Shown piece by piece: positions 1 to 11,873 of a stretch of DNA of 64,000 nucleotides; within the stretch, counting starts at the first letter, position 1; each line of letters begins with the position of its first letter. The stretch is taken from the NCBI RefSeq assembly GCF_000219625.1, contig NC_018212.1, positions 186,001-250,000 of the forward strand, in the 5' to 3' direction. A program made the translations under genes and the position numbers. This DNA comes from Zymoseptoria tritici IPO323. Taxonomy: Eukaryota; Ascomycota; Dothideomycetes; Mycosphaerellales; Mycosphaerellaceae. The notes beneath the pieces were generated by a model, which made no database searches, was not told where the DNA came from, and saw nothing but the letters and a program-made list of their open reading frames with translations.

Positions 1-1658
1 GGCACGCATCGAATGATCGAACTGCGGCATTTAGGTCATTGGTGATTTCAATCTACGTTTGCATGGCTGTCCTGAATACGAGCCCGAGCACCCGGTCGCT
101 GCTGGCCCTGGCGTTGAATTATGCACGGGACATCGGGATACGGACTGGAAGTGGAGAAGAGAGGAGTCAGAAGATCAGTGGTCACGCCATGCACGGATCA
201 TGCTAGCAATGAGGATTGAGGAATCCATACCTGAAGTATGGCTTCAACAACGCCATAACAACAACAACACCATCCCATGGGGTTGTGAAGCGACGCGGGC
301 ATAGACCGTGACGATCAATCATGAGAACTGGAAGTCACGCACCTGTGCAGCTACTGATGACCAGTCGAATACTAAAGCTGCCCGGCTGTGAAGAGCTGCT
401 GGCCGACAGCATCATCTCACCATTGACACCAAGGCATGAGAGGCGATGACCGTTCCTCCCCACGACCCTGTTGACAATTTCCGGCGCTCCGCTCTCACCT
501 GACGGCAACATGGTACCTCATATTCAAGGAACGCATCCGAGCAATCCGTTTCGTCTGAGATCCATGGACAATTTCGTCCCGCTTTCACCTCATGGCAAGG
601 TTGCAATACCTTGCCAAGGATGTTGAATCGAGCGTCTCAACTCCACTGTCTCCGGAGCCCTCATCGAGTCATCAATCTCATGTTGCCACAGGCGGTGAGC
701 ATGGAAGAAGCTTTCCATCATGGGCCAGCTCATTTCCCGGCTACTCTCGCCTTGCAAGAATTGATAGTTCGTCGTACGAGGACATGGACTTCTCAAAAGC
801 CATGGGCGTTGAGCATGATGAGCATCCAACGAGATATGTCGCATCGGATAGAAGGTCAGATTGGACATGTCAAAAGGAACGAGCGTACGAGTGCTTGCGG
901 TCTGGCGTTCTTGGATAGACCTTAACGTAATTTGGCGCTCCACGCCCTTAGGTAGCATAGAACAGATAGAATGCTCAAGCAAATTTGAATTCCAACACTT
1001 CAGTCTTGACGTTCATGCCGTCATTTCTTTCAACAATACTTCTTTCAAGATCTCGCGTTCTTTGTGCGCTTTGTCAACCAGATTCATCGCCAAATCGCGC
1101 AGCTGTGCCGTGACTAGTTACACGCGTACTAAGGAAACCATGGGTGAAGAGTGAAGAGATCGAAACGACGGCAGTAAATGATAGTAGAAGACTATTGCAC
1201 AGGTCCATATACGTAAGATATCGACATTCAAGCACATACGACCACAGATAGATGAAAAATCGGCTTCCCGTCCGATCAGCCATGATAATCATCTAATCGC
1301 TACACTAGTACTCAAGTTGGTGACAATTGGGGAATCCGTAGTGTTGTATGTTTTTGTCTCTTTTTCTTTTTTGCGTCCGCTTCCAACCATCTCCCGTTCT
1401 TCCAGTCTCGATTTACTCAGACAATCATCGACTGGAGCACAGTGTAACTTTTTTTTTTGGCCTTCCAGAGAAGTCCGTACCTGGCTATTATTGCCCGCTT
1501 CACCGGGTCAGCGGACAAATAACATCTCAGACAAAGAGGCAGTCATGTGTGGACCGGACAGGTAGACAATTTGCCTTGCACTCGCTGTTACTGTACAGGC
1601 AGGTCCACGCCGCGCTGCTTAAATGGAGCCGATCAATATATCACATCAAGCACGATAC

Positions 1659-2474
1659 CTACTTCTCGATATAAGCCACCACGCGCCACCCAAAGTCCTG
1701 GTGCAGCGGGCCTGTCATTACCACATCGCCGGAACGATCACCATCGTCCGTTGTAGCCGAGCACAGCCATGCAAAACGGATCACGCGCGATGAGTGGTGA
1801 TTGGGAATGTGATTGAAGCAAGTCGCTCGAAAGGGAAGGAATTGGGGGCGGAAACGGAGAGGTGAGACTGGTGGCGTTTTCCCGGTGCGGTGGATGGGGA
1901 GTTGGGAGCTGAGAGGGAGTGCACGAGGTTCCTTGAGAGGCGGAGGGAGTGGTGTTTGCGATAGATGGTATACTGAGGTGGATTGATTTGGTGAGGTGTT
2001 GGTGGAGGAGGACTTTGCCTTGGTTTTTGGCTGCCAGTGGACGAGTGGAGATATCGAAAGGCCGACGAAGCGGAAGGCTGTGGAAATACTTGAGGTGGAC
2101 GGACAATGCTCGTTCGAGTTGCATTTTGCGCGTAGAAATCGTTTGCGAACGTAAGAATCAGTAGAACATATCAACGAACTCCAAGCAATCGCACGACTCA
2201 TGTCCAGCGGCGTGGTTGTTTTTCTCGGAGAAAAGAAGTCAGCCCATCGGCATCTCGCAGACCTCCACTCTTCGCGGAACCGGGACGTCGATCCCATCGC
2301 AAAGCTAGAGCCTCCACTTTTTTTTCCACAGTATCCTCTGACATTAGCCTCGACCGGACCAAGACGAGACCAGATCCCCACCCGAGACAGTGGGACAGTG
2401 GGTGGACGGATGTGTGGAAGCGAATCCCAGACGAGACATTGGTGACTTGGATGAGAGGCGAGGAACCAGAACAT
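1659..2474 (-). CDS. Doubtful ORF, 271 codons
   Basis: This is an ATG-initiated open frame on the minus strand. Its C-terminal ~60 residues look protein-like (a stretch around AWLCSATTDD and a GPLHQDFGWRVVAYIEK end), while the rest is rich in Ser, Pro and Arg and looks like chance translation. A second minus-strand frame (1738-2124) overlaps it and contains an Arg-rich segment resembling a mitochondrial presequence, so a spliced gene using both frames is possible. No family is recognised. It could be the remains of a gene or a spurious ORF. Confidence 0.2.
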   Translation of the reverse strand: MFWFLASHPSHQCLVWDSLPHIRPPTVPLSRVGIWSRLGPVEANVRGYCGKKSGGSSFAMGSTSRFREEWRSARCRWADFFSPRKTTTPLDMSRAIAWSSLICSTDSYVRKRFLRAKCNSNEHCPSTSSISTAFRFVGLSISPLVHWQPKTKAKSSSTNTSPNQSTSVYHLSQTPLPPPLKEPRALPLSSQLPIHRTGKTPPVSPLRFRPQFLPFRATCFNHIPNHHSSRVIRFAWLCSATTDDGDRSGDVVMTGPLHQDFGWRVVAYIEK

Positions 2475-2719
2475 TGTTCATTCGTTGGAAGGAGTGGTTC
2501 TTGTGTGGTTGTCTTGACTCATCATGTGGTTGTCTGTTCACGCCGCTTCATGCAAGACATCGTCAGCCGCAGTAGTCGGGAAGTCTATGGGAAGATTTTG
2601 GCAGTCGACGGAGAGAGGAGGGGTATCATCATCTCGTCTTGATCTGCTGGTCGGACATCTTCCAATGCGAGATCCCTTCTTCCCTGCCCTGCTGTGACCA
2701 CTGACCTCCACACCGTTTT

Positions 2720-2741
2720 CCTCTCTCTCTCTCTCTCTCTC
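2720..2741. repeat. (CT)n microsatellite
   Basis: About eleven uninterrupted CT dinucleotides. This lies in the presumed 5' region of velB, where pyrimidine-rich tracts are common in fungal promoters. Confidence 0.85.
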
Positions 2742-3656
2742 CCATCCTGGTCCTTGTCATTTCGACCCTGTCCATCTCCTCGCTTCCCTGTCCCTGTCAC
2801 CAAGCCACTTCTTCTTCTTCTTGTGCGACGAACGAGTGGATTGTGAGAGAAGGAAAGTGATCTCCACCACCACCACAAGCAACCCACGGCACAGCTTCCA
2901 TTGCTACCACTCACACTCGCGACCTCCTCACTCTTGGGACTCGATTACCTTCACTTCCCTCCGCAGTCGCTACCGTACGGACCATCGCATTTGCATCGCA
3001 GTACCTGAACACCCATCGAACGTGTCGACCGTTGGAACCACCCCGCCGGGACTCGTCTATCTTGTCACATCGCATTCGATAGCCTGGCCAGCCATTTGTC
3101 TCACTGGTCGAGGTGAGAAGTTTCCCAATGTCTTGCCTGCTCATCCTTCCTCCATCCCACACCATACTAATCCTCATCGCATTGCAGTCACGACCTTCAA
3201 GCAGCAGCAGCAGCATCCTTCGTAATTACCTTACCCACGCTGTGCGACCTGACCTCCGCCGAGTCCTTCCCACGCGACACTTCTCCCACCGCCTTCCCTT
3301 CCAATCCCGACCCACCGACGATAGATTGACGTGCATGAGCAAGGGAGGCAGGCATACACGCAGAAAACATCATCCAGCAAGAACAACGCATACATACCGA
3401 GCATATCCTTGGGTCGATTTCGCAGCGTGCGAAACTCTCGCCGTCCAACCCTCCATACCGAGCCCATCCATTACCACGGACAGCTTCACGGAAGCTTCAG
3501 AGCTCTCTACCACACTCCTCGCCAGGAACGCACCACGATTTCGACACTCACGATCAATTGCGCACGCCTGCAATCTTGGTCAGCGATCGCGCTTTCGCCG
3601 AAATATATAATTCTCCTCCCTCCTGCACCTACCCGCGGCCTCGAATTTCTTTCACC

Positions 3657-5200
3657 ATGCTTGGTCCTCCCACTCAGCAGCAACAACCACAGCCTCAGCA
3701 GCAGCAATCCTACCCACAGTATCAGAGTCAACCCCAGCATCCACAGTACGCACAGGAATCAAGACAGCAACATTCACAGCATCCGCAGCAGCAATACCCC
3801 AGCAGTTCTCGTCCGCAATCCGGCGAGATGAATCCATACCAGCAATACGCCAACAGCTACGGCCAGCAGCCGGGACAATACGCACAGAACCCGTCTCAAC
3901 CACAACAGCATCCTCAGCAGCAGCAGCAAGGGCATCCTTCTCAGCAACATCAGCTTCAGCAAGCTCAGCGCGGCTACATTGGACATCAATTACCGCCATT
4001 GGGTCCTCCCATGGGTTCTGTCCCGCCGGTGAGAATATCCCCAGTCCGTGATATCCATTCACCCTAGCTGACAATCCCAGCCTCCCAGCTCATACATGCC
4101 CGGTCAGTCGATGCCTCCACAGCAAAGTCAACAACCACACGGCCCACCTTCAATCCGAACATCTCAACCCGCCGCTCCTCAAAAACCGAGAGACATGGCC
4201 TTCTCCTCCGCGCACAATGGCTACATCTACTCCCTCGAAGTCGTGCAACAACCACAACGTGCTCGCATGTGCGGTTTCGGAGACAAAGACCGACGGCCGA
4301 TAACACCGCCTCCTTGTGTTCGACTGGTCATCGTCGACGAGAAGACTGGACGGGAGGTGGACATTGACAACTTTCCCTCCGACCCGTCATTCTTCCTCCT
4401 CCAATGCGACCTCTGGGCGGAGAACGCCGATCGCGAAGCCAATGTCGTCCGCGCGTCGAGCAACTCGCCAGCAGTGTCTATCAGTTCTGCTACTACGACC
4501 TCATACCCGCCTCCCGTGGAGAACGGACCGCGCCACATGCACGAGCAGCCGCACAGTATGTACATCGACAGCAACGGCACGCCGGTCTACTCCACCATGC
4601 CAGGTTATCCCATCCTGCACCGCACCGGATCTGGTGGTGGTGCATATGCTCAACCAGGTTATCCAGGAGCCTACTACCCGCAGATGGGAGGTCCACCTGT
4701 GCAATATATGCCTCCTCAAGCGGCTCAACCGGCCTCTGCCATGTATACCAGGAATCTGATTGGAAGCCTGACGGTCAATGCTGCGAAGCTGAATGACGAT
4801 AACAAGAAGCCGGGATATTGGTTTGTGTTGCAGGACTTGAGCGTGCGGACGGAAGGATATTTCCGGTGAGTTTGCATCCACCTGAAGGACGACCGAGCAC
4901 TGAGCTAACCTCGACTTTCACAGCCTCCGCATGGGATTCGTCGACATCTCCGCCCCACCCGCCCAACCGCCGCCCTCGACCACCAACGGCAGCGGCACCA
5001 CCAACGGCGGCGTCAATCGCGGCAAAGCCCGCACGCTCGCATGGGTCTACAGCGCTCCGTTCCAAGTCTACTCGGCGAAAAAGTTTCCCGGTGTCATAGA
5101 GAGTACGCCGCTGAGCAAAGCTTTCGCGCAACAGGGGATCAAAATCCCGATTCGGAAGGATAATAAGGGGGATGAGGATGAGGGGTTGGGGGAGGAGTAG
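3657..5200 (+). CDS. velB: Velvet regulator VelB
   Basis: Fungal velvet-family transcriptional regulator. In the known family VelB pairs with VeA (light/dark development, secondary metabolism, LaeA complex) and with VosA (spore maturation). Three exons: 3657-4028, 4081-4865 and 4924-5200; 477 aa. Residues 1-140 are a Gln/Pro-rich low-complexity tail. The velvet domain begins near residue 169 with YSLEVVQQPQRARMCGFGDK, is split by a Pro/Gly/Tyr-rich insertion (~264-344) typical of VelB, and resumes at RNLIGSLTVNAAKL. The second intron interrupts the TEGYFR-LRMGFVDI segment. Both introns are 52-58 nt with good GT-AG ends. The domain ends near GIKIPIRK and a TAG follows after an acidic Gly/Glu run. 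The sequence beyond the stop is unusual (see the next entry). Confidence 0.95.
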
Positions 5201-5593
5201 CACTCGGAGGTGAGGCGGCTGAGGAAGGAAAGGGAAAGGGAGAAGGAGGAGGCTAAGGCCGCATGAATGGTGCAAAGGGAGAAGATTGAGAGGTTGGATG
5301 CGGAGGAGGTGGAGTGGGAGAGAGGGCGGACGCATGAGATTGAAAGGGGGAGGATGGGTCTGGAGGAGGAGCATTGTTTGGATGTTCTTGAAGCTGAGAG
5401 GGAAAAGGACGGTTCTTCTTTTCGGGAGGCGCGTAGGGTGCAGGCTGCGAGGGAGGTGAGACAGTTGAGGATGAGGAAGGATTGAATCCAGGCGGAGCGG
5501 GAGAGGGTTATTAAAGTGGAGGAAGGAGAGGAGATGGAGGATGAGAGGAAGGATAGCGGGGGAGGTGTTGTGTATGCTTGTGATGATTATTGA
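5201..5593 (+). pseudogene. Stop-interrupted in-frame tail after velB
   Basis: Directly after the velB TAG (5198-5200), the same frame keeps reading as a Glu/Arg/Lys-rich, helix-like sequence for about 130 codons to a TGA at 5591-5593. It is broken only by TGA at 5264-5266 and TGA at 5483-5485. Segments such as VRRLRKEREREKEE and REARRVQAAREVRQLRMRK look like a charged coiled coil. It could be a decayed C-terminal extension of velB, a 3' UTR that is Glu/Arg-biased by purine richness, or a readthrough extension. No start or splice signal makes it an independent gene. Confidence 0.45.
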
Positions 5594-6423
5594 TGATGAC
5601 TAGGATGGAGGGGAGTGGTATAGCAGTCCACCATTCATTGTGTGTGTTTCGTGTCGGTGGGACTGACGAGACGAGGAATACAGATTCTGTTCACTCATTG
5701 TATCTCCGTTTTGCCTTTGTAAGTGTGTGTAAAGGGGGATGGAGATGGGGGATGGGGACTTTGTATGTGAGTTCGGTTGAGTGCGGATTCATGGATGGAT
5801 GGGTTTGAGGTGTGGTTTTTCGAGATGTCTCCTCAATCCCCTCTGGTTCTGAAGATGGGTTCTGGTGGAATTGTTCTTCGACATGGTCCCTACCTCGCTC
5901 TTAGGGCGTTGGGTGGGGGTCGGGCGGTCTCATCTAATCGATCTTCTGTCATTGCGTGGCGGCCCCCTGGCTGGCCTACAGTAGTATGGCTTTTTGGACT
6001 GTGCTATGAACGATGTGGTCCTCTCAAAGAGCGCGATGCTTCATTCTTCATGACCAAGAGCACTTCTCATCTCGAGCCCATCGTTTCCAGCAATCCATCA
6101 AACAAAACATGGCGAGCGCTTCGGAGCAGGCCATGTCATATTATGGTTGACAATCTGGGAGACAACAAGCCGGAGCGTCAAGAGTTGGACTTTTTGGACT
6201 TGGAATACAGCAGGACTGCAGCATACGGGAAGCGGTGTTTTACCCCGACAAATGAGTCGACGCCCGTATCGGATTAGAATTGACGATCCCTCGAGTCTGC
6301 GTTGATATGACAAGGTCCGCTGATGAGATGATGGGCCGTTGGTGAAGAATGCGAGATGGTTCTGGTGGTAGATATGGGCGATATCGTCGGTAGTCGGTGT
6401 GGTCTGTGTCCAACCGCTCAGAG
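5594..6423. other. velB-apl5 convergent intergenic region
   Basis: This lies between the convergent 3' ends of velB and the AP-3 delta gene. It is G/T-rich on the plus strand at first and then mixed. I see no ORF with protein-like composition and no RNA gene. Confidence 0.5.
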
Positions 6424-9400
6424 CTATTCCTCGCCCTCCAGTACAACCTGGCGTTTCTTCTTCTTTTTCTTCTTCGTCTTTTCCTTGACTTCTGTGGTGC
6501 CATCTACCTCGTGATCAACTTGAGGGACAGCACCGGCAACTTCTCGATCGTCCTTGACCCGTTTCTTTTTCTTCTTGACTTTCTTCTCCGACCCATCGCC
6601 CTCCCCTTCTCCGCCGGCTTCGCCCTCCCCTTCAACAACAACCCGTCGTTCCTTCTTCTTTGTCTTTCTTCTGACGACCATCTCATTCGTCCCCTGTACC
6701 TCCTCCTCCCTCCTCTGCATCTCCAACCTCGCCCTCTCCACCTCCCTAATCGCTTTGGCCATGGCTTCCTCTTCTACAATTCTCCTTTCAAAGTCGAGTT
6801 TCCCTCCCCTGGGCTTCTCGTCGTCTTCGAGGGAAAGGGTAGAAAGCGCACTACTATCCAATTGAAGCAAGGACTTTTTCCCCACTCCTACCGCACTTTT
6901 ACCCGCCATCCGATCAGGTCGACGTGTTGAGACTGGAGAGTCCTCCCCACCCACGGTCTCGTCGGCTGCGATTTCAAAAACTTTCCTCTCCTTTCTTTTC
7001 TTCTTCCTCCCCTCTTCTCCACCAGCCCTCCTCGGCGCGCTGTCAGCTATGTCGTCCAATTTCAATTCCATCACCGGGATATCATCCACATCCAACCCTT
7101 CATTCCCCTCCTTGAGAATACGATGTAGGGGTGTAGAGGTGCCGGACCCACCCCGCGAACGATCCGGGTCGATATAGTAGGGATCGTCGCGATTCCGTTC
7201 TTTTCTTTCGGCTTTTTTGCGGAGCAGAGCGTCGCGGTCGATGTGGTCGTCTATGCCCGCGTCTGACTGGTAGGACGAGGAGCGGGCGGCTGGGTCGAGG
7301 AGGTCGGCGGCGGGGCGGAGGGAGGAAGAGGTCGTATTGGAAGAGGTGAAGCGGGTGGGTTTCTCGTGGTAGAATTTGTAGACTTCATTCGTGTCCTCGT
7401 CTTCGGCCGTGGCGTCGGTATCATAGTCTGCTTGGCTGAGGATGAAGTGCAGGTCCGGGTTGATAGGTGTATCAAGGTCGAGGTCCTCCGGGATGGGGAC
7501 TTTGCGCACAGCGGACGCGGCGACGGGATTGAGCTCGCCGGTCGCGGCGGCGGAAAAGAGGGAGGGAATGGCTTGAGTGAGGAGGAGGGGTGGTTCGGCG
7601 TAGTCTCCCGGGTGTGAGGGGAGAGTTTGGTTGGAGACTGCTTCGTCGGCTAAGCGCATGAGGTCGAGGAATTCGACGGCTCGTTCTTGTACTTCCAGCG
7701 CGGGGTGGAGGGTGAGGGGTTCGAAGAAGTGGATGGCGCGGGCGATGAGGAGGGCGGTGGTGTCTTTGCGGTTGATGGACCAGGAAGTGTCGGCGGAGGA
7801 TGTTAGTGCTGTGAAAATTTTGGGTATTGCTTCGAGGTAGCTTGTTAGGGTCTCGGCGGGGAGGTGAGCGTTTGACTCATCGAGGAGGGAGGTCATGACG
7901 GCGTCCGGGTTGGGGAGAAGAAGGGCGTATTCGCCGGCGATGAAGGCGGCGGATGTCAACACGCCTTGTCCGCTGCTGGTGCTGCCTTCAGGGAAGAGCT
8001 CAGCTCGAAGGTCTAGCATTAGCAGAGACTGGGCGGCTGCTGCTGCTTCGGGTCGCACGGCCTTTACTCTGACTGCGACGTTCAGCAATTCCGCGCCAAT
8101 GGCGTCGGCGACACTGCTCTGGTCTTTGACCGACGAGCCAAATTTCCCTGCCGAAGAAGACGATGGACATTGCTTGACCAGCTCCACCAACACGCCGATG
8201 TACCACTCGAAATCACTCATATTCGCATACGTCTCCGCGGAGCACATTTCGAGAATCCTCTCAATGACCGAAGTGCGGTAGTCATCTGGTAATGGCGGTG
8301 CTTGTTTCGACTTCTGCTCCCTCGCTCTGATCGCGGCCTGCGCATCTGCGTCGTCGTCGTCCGCCATGGGGATAATGCCATCATGAAGTCCACGATCGTT
8401 CTCCGGCTCATCCGCTGCAGAAGCCTTGCCTGCTGTTCGAAGCTGCCGTAGTAGTCTCTCCACCACAGTCTGCAGATTGCTCGCATTCACCATTCCAACC
8501 ACAAGATCAAGCGCTCGAGTACGGATGGAGATGTCGGCGTCGTCGATGCACTCGAGAATGACATCTTGGTGTTGAGAGACCAGATCCGCGTGCGAACTTG
8601 TGATCTTGACGAAAGCCAGCAACGCCACATATCGAAGATTTGGATCTCCGGCCATTATCAGCATCCCTCGTAGCTTGTTCACGCACAATCGTGCAATCTC
8701 GTCGCCTTGTGTGGTTCCTTCTGCCGCCTCCATGATTCCGCCTTGGATGATACCGTTGATGCATTCGTACAACAAACTCATCGCAGGCGTGGTCTTGATG
8801 AGTTCTGTCAGTGGTGGAAGCAGCTTCTTCACCAGTCGCGGCTCTAGTGGCGTCAACACCGAGAACAGTTTGATAATCTTGATCGCCATCCAGTTGTTGT
8901 TCCCAGACTTCAACAACTCAAACAGCCGCGGTGCAAGAGGAAGGAAGTCGTTCGGTCTCCTCCATCCCAGCTCACACACGACATTCACAATCGCCGCAGT
9001 CACACTTGGATCCTCGTCCTCATCCAGCAGTCTCTCTTTGATCTTGGGCCAAGCCGGCCGCAGTGTCTCCGGATATACCAACGCCAGGCGGTACAACGTG
9101 ACAATCGTCTTCTTCCTAATCGCCGGCATAGAATGTGACAACCTCGGCAGCAAATCCGTCAACAGCGAATTCGCCATACTCGGATTCACCACATGCGGAA
9201 TCGTAGCCAACGGCAATCCAATCGTAGCCTTATCCGCCGAATTCAAGTCCTTCTTCAGCAGATTTTCCGCCAACATCAACACCTCCGTATCCGGCCGGAA
9301 ACTCTGCACAGCCGCCAAGTATCCCACTCTCTTTTGCAAGTACTTCCCCGAAGACATGACTTCCAGCACGTTGAACGAAGCCCAGGACATGTCGTGGCCG

Positions 9401-9567
9401 AACATTTCGAGGTAGACCAGTTTCAGCAGAGCCGTGGCTTTGGCGTCCATGTCTTGGGATCGAATCTCTTTGCGGCATTCGCGGAGGCATTCGGCGATGT
9501 ACTCGCGCTCGGTGCCTTTGCGGGCACGCAGGCCGCGGATGAGCTGGTAGATGTCCTTTTCGAACAT
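6424..9567 (-). CDS. APL5: AP-3 adaptor complex subunit delta
   Basis: Large delta adaptin of the AP-3 clathrin-type adaptor, which sorts cargo from Golgi/endosome to the vacuole in fungi. The gene is a single uninterrupted exon of 1047 aa. The N-terminus starts MFEKDIYQLIRGLRARKGTE and runs into the classical Adaptin_N armadillo solenoid (roughly residues 20-580, with SGKYLQKRVGYLA and DPNLRYVALLA landmarks). The C-terminal third is a low-complexity hinge rich in Asp, Glu, Lys and Arg, ending in poly-Lys blocks, without an obvious ear domain. Length fits fungal AP-3 delta. The start ATG is the only reasonable one because the first conserved residues follow immediately. Confidence 0.95.
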   Translation of the reverse strand: MFEKDIYQLIRGLRARKGTEREYIAECLRECRKEIRSQDMDAKATALLKLVYLEMFGHDMSWASFNVLEVMSSGKYLQKRVGYLAAVQSFRPDTEVLMLAENLLKKDLNSADKATIGLPLATIPHVVNPSMANSLLTDLLPRLSHSMPAIRKKTIVTLYRLALVYPETLRPAWPKIKERLLDEDEDPSVTAAIVNVVCELGWRRPNDFLPLAPRLFELLKSGNNNWMAIKIIKLFSVLTPLEPRLVKKLLPPLTELIKTTPAMSLLYECINGIIQGGIMEAAEGTTQGDEIARLCVNKLRGMLIMAGDPNLRYVALLAFVKITSSHADLVSQHQDVILECIDDADISIRTRALDLVVGMVNASNLQTVVERLLRQLRTAGKASAADEPENDRGLHDGIIPMADDDDADAQAAIRAREQKSKQAPPLPDDYRTSVIERILEMCSAETYANMSDFEWYIGVLVELVKQCPSSSSAGKFGSSVKDQSSVADAIGAELLNVAVRVKAVRPEAAAAAQSLLMLDLRAELFPEGSTSSGQGVLTSAAFIAGEYALLLPNPDAVMTSLLDESNAHLPAETLTSYLEAIPKIFTALTSSADTSWSINRKDTTALLIARAIHFFEPLTLHPALEVQERAVEFLDLMRLADEAVSNQTLPSHPGDYAEPPLLLTQAIPSLFSAAATGELNPVAASAVRKVPIPEDLDLDTPINPDLHFILSQADYDTDATAEDEDTNEVYKFYHEKPTRFTSSNTTSSSLRPAADLLDPAARSSSYQSDAGIDDHIDRDALLRKKAERKERNRDDPYYIDPDRSRGGSGTSTPLHRILKEGNEGLDVDDIPVMELKLDDIADSAPRRAGGEEGRKKKRKERKVFEIAADETVGGEDSPVSTRRPDRMAGKSAVGVGKKSLLQLDSSALSTLSLEDDEKPRGGKLDFERRIVEEEAMAKAIREVERARLEMQRREEEVQGTNEMVVRRKTKKKERRVVVEGEGEAGGEGEGDGSEKKVKKKKKRVKDDREVAGAVPQVDHEVDGTTEVKEKTKKKKKKKRQVVLEGEE

Positions 9568-10192
9568 TTTGGCGGAGGTGGTGAGCTTGAGGATTCGAGT
9601 CGGGCGCCTATGAGAACGGCAGAGAGATCAAGTCGTTCGGTTCGCACAGCTCTTCTTGTTCTCTAGATTGTGATCGCATGGTGGTTCCTGGCGAAGAGGT
9701 TGGGCTATCGCAAGGCAGACATCATAGAATCGTGGGATCGCGGTGAGGCACAAGGGTTCTGAGAGGATTGTCGGAGTCAGTCGAATCTGCGATAGTCACG
9801 AATGGAGCTGTCAGAGAACTGCCCAAGATCTGGTCTGCCTGCAGTGACGGAATCGAGGACGATGATGGTTGTGTTTTGGAGGTGAGGTCCGGAGGCAGTC
9901 CCGCCAACCCGCTATCGACTTCGGTCGATCAGTGCTCGCGTGCGCGGGGCAAATCAATCCTTCTTGACCACGACATCAACCGCCATCAAAACTCTAACAA
10001 CCATCTTCATGCGAGACACAGGTATTCATGGAATCGAGAAAGACCGCGCAGAGGAACTTCGATTCTACAGTATCATCTGTGCTGAAAGGTTTGAATACGA
10101 CTGAGATGTGCAAAGGAGCGCGAGGACAATGGAAGAGAGCAAGAAAGCGAATTACAGCATCACGAAGACCAACTCGGCCGAAGACGAAGATC
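9568..10192. other. apl5 promoter / IDO downstream region
   Basis: About 0.6 kb upstream of the minus-strand AP-3 delta gene and downstream of the IDO-like gene. Short frames only. It probably holds the AP-3 delta promoter. Confidence 0.5.
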
Positions 10193-11819
10193 TTACGAGA
10201 TGGCGACTTGCGTCTTCTCCCGAAGACGCACTTCCTGCCTATCATCAGACGCCACGCTCCTGGCACCACTTATCGACCTCCTATCGCGCTTGTCAGCATA
10301 CTCGAACCGGACGGTGTGCAGATCGTCAAGTAACATACCTTCCTGAGCTTCGCGTCCTGCTCGTAGACATTTTCCATCATCTCATTCACCGTCTTGCCCA
10401 ACCCCTCTCTCTCCTTGACAACAACACTCTCCCAGACCTCTCTCATCAATCCCATAACCGCGAACAGCTGATTCGGCAGCCACGTCACGATTGGACTTCC
10501 CCCCGTCGCAGTCGGATGAGCCGTGCGACGAATGATGTACTCCCGAGCAAAAAGCCAATGACGCCAGCGGAAGCTGCGAACATGCTCCAGTAAGCGGAGA
10601 TACAACACCTTGGTATGCAAGTCTTTCATACAGTACTCCTGCACTCCAACCTCTTCCGCTTTCTCACGCACGTATGCGAGGAAGTCACGATGAGGTTTCG
10701 GACGGTAGTTACGGAAGTCCTTGAGAATCTCAGTCAGAGGATTGGCTGGCATGGGGATCTGCAGCAGCGAGTCGAGGAGCGGGATGATAGCGTCGTTGGC
10801 ACCCGACTCTCCGCGGAACGACATTGGCCGGTTGTCCGTGTTCACACCTTCGTAGACGACGCCGTGGGGGAACATGGACTGGTTGGTGATGCCGAAGATG
10901 AAGGTTCGGTAGGACAGGTACTCGGCGGGTTTGGAGTGGGACCACATCGACTCCATGCTGTCTTCAATGACACGCATGGTGGACAGCATGAGCTCGAAAG
11001 CGTCGACGATGGGGCCGGTGTCCGAACCTGCGGCGACGGAGTCGAGCAGCGAGACGGCGCCGGTGATGAGACCGCCGGTGTGCTTCACCATGTCGACGTG
11101 GGTCAACACGAAGCCAGCTTCGGAAGAGGATGGGTCAAGACCACGTTCGAAGGCACGGATCATGCGCAGATTGGAATAAGCCGTGGCGCCGATGGAAGCG
11201 TCTTCGAAGCGGTAGTTGAAGAGACTGTAAGCAGCGGCGTACGCCATGAAGGGAGGGATGTCGAGGCTAGGAAGTTCACATCAGCAAGTGTATTTGACAA
11301 ACGGACACATTCAACTCACAGCTTCGCAGTCCTGACCAACGGACGAGCAATGCAAGCAGGCAAGACCTGACGGCCAAGTCCATACCCCTCGAGCCCTTTA
11401 TTCCATCGCTCCCAGCATGGTTCCAACAAGTACGCCGACGCAAGGAAAGCATAGTCACGGAAGATGGCCGTCACCATGACGAGATCCGGCTTCCCGTCAG
11501 GAGCGACGAGCTTGTCAATCTCATCCGTCAGGTCAGCCAGGGGCTTGACCTCATCGACGGTCGGACCGAGCTGGTACGATGCGAGCAGACCTGGAGTACC
11601 GTCAAGCTTGACGATAGGCATCTCATCGCAGAGCTTCGTCAGAGCTTTGTATGCTGGTGGAAGTTCGACGATGGGAGTTTGGAAGGGCATGAAGCCCGTG
11701 TGGGTGGTGATGGTGAAGGGGTCGAGGGAGGATGGGAGCACGGCTGGGTCGGCGTCGATGTGTGGGAAGACATGCTTGGTGTCTGTTGCGGAGACAAAGG
11801 TAAGCTGATGATGGTCCAT
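10193..11819 (-). CDS. Indoleamine 2,3-dioxygenase-like heme enzyme
   Basis: Heme dioxygenase opening the indole ring of L-tryptophan to N-formylkynurenine, the first step of the kynurenine/NAD route. Three exons by frame and splice consensus: 11320-11819, 10339-11266 and 10193-10288 (introns of 53 and 50 nt); 507 aa. Diagnostic segments are ARPLVRTAKLLDIPPFMAYA at the first junction, FRGESGANDAIIPLLD, NPLTEILKDFRNYRP, then RWRHWLFAREYI carrying the likely proximal heme His, followed by ATGGSPIVTWLP. The short last exon encodes a basic tail; without that splice the frame would run on to an unrelated end at 10270. An upstream in-frame ATG at 11873 would add 18 residues. Substrate preference cannot be read from sequence because fungi carry several IDO paralogues. 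Confidence 0.9.
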
Positions 11820-11873
11820 GGTCTTGCTGCGAAGACGAGATGGCCTTACCAGTTGGTCTGACCTCTGCATCAT

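Larger units (their letters stand above)
1..3656. other. Gene-poor left flank, velB upstream region
   Basis: I could not assign a secure gene here. Open frames are short, overlap on both strands and show no recognisable domain. The right half (about 2.6-3.65 kb) is pyrimidine-rich with CT and CAG microsatellites and probably holds the long 5' leader and promoter of the velB gene. Several short ATG frames precede velB and could act as uORFs. A TATA-like run lies at 3602-3610. Confidence 0.5.

Noticed and set aside
2585..3216. Two minus-strand ORFs before velB
   Set aside because: Low-complexity translation of CT- and CAG-rich DNA; no domain.
4775..5374. Long minus-strand ORF with leucine/proline-rich translation
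   Set aside because: Antisense shadow of velB and of its purine-rich tail.
6554..6865. Phe/Ser-rich plus-strand ORF
   Set aside because: Antisense of the Lys/Glu-rich AP-3 delta hinge.
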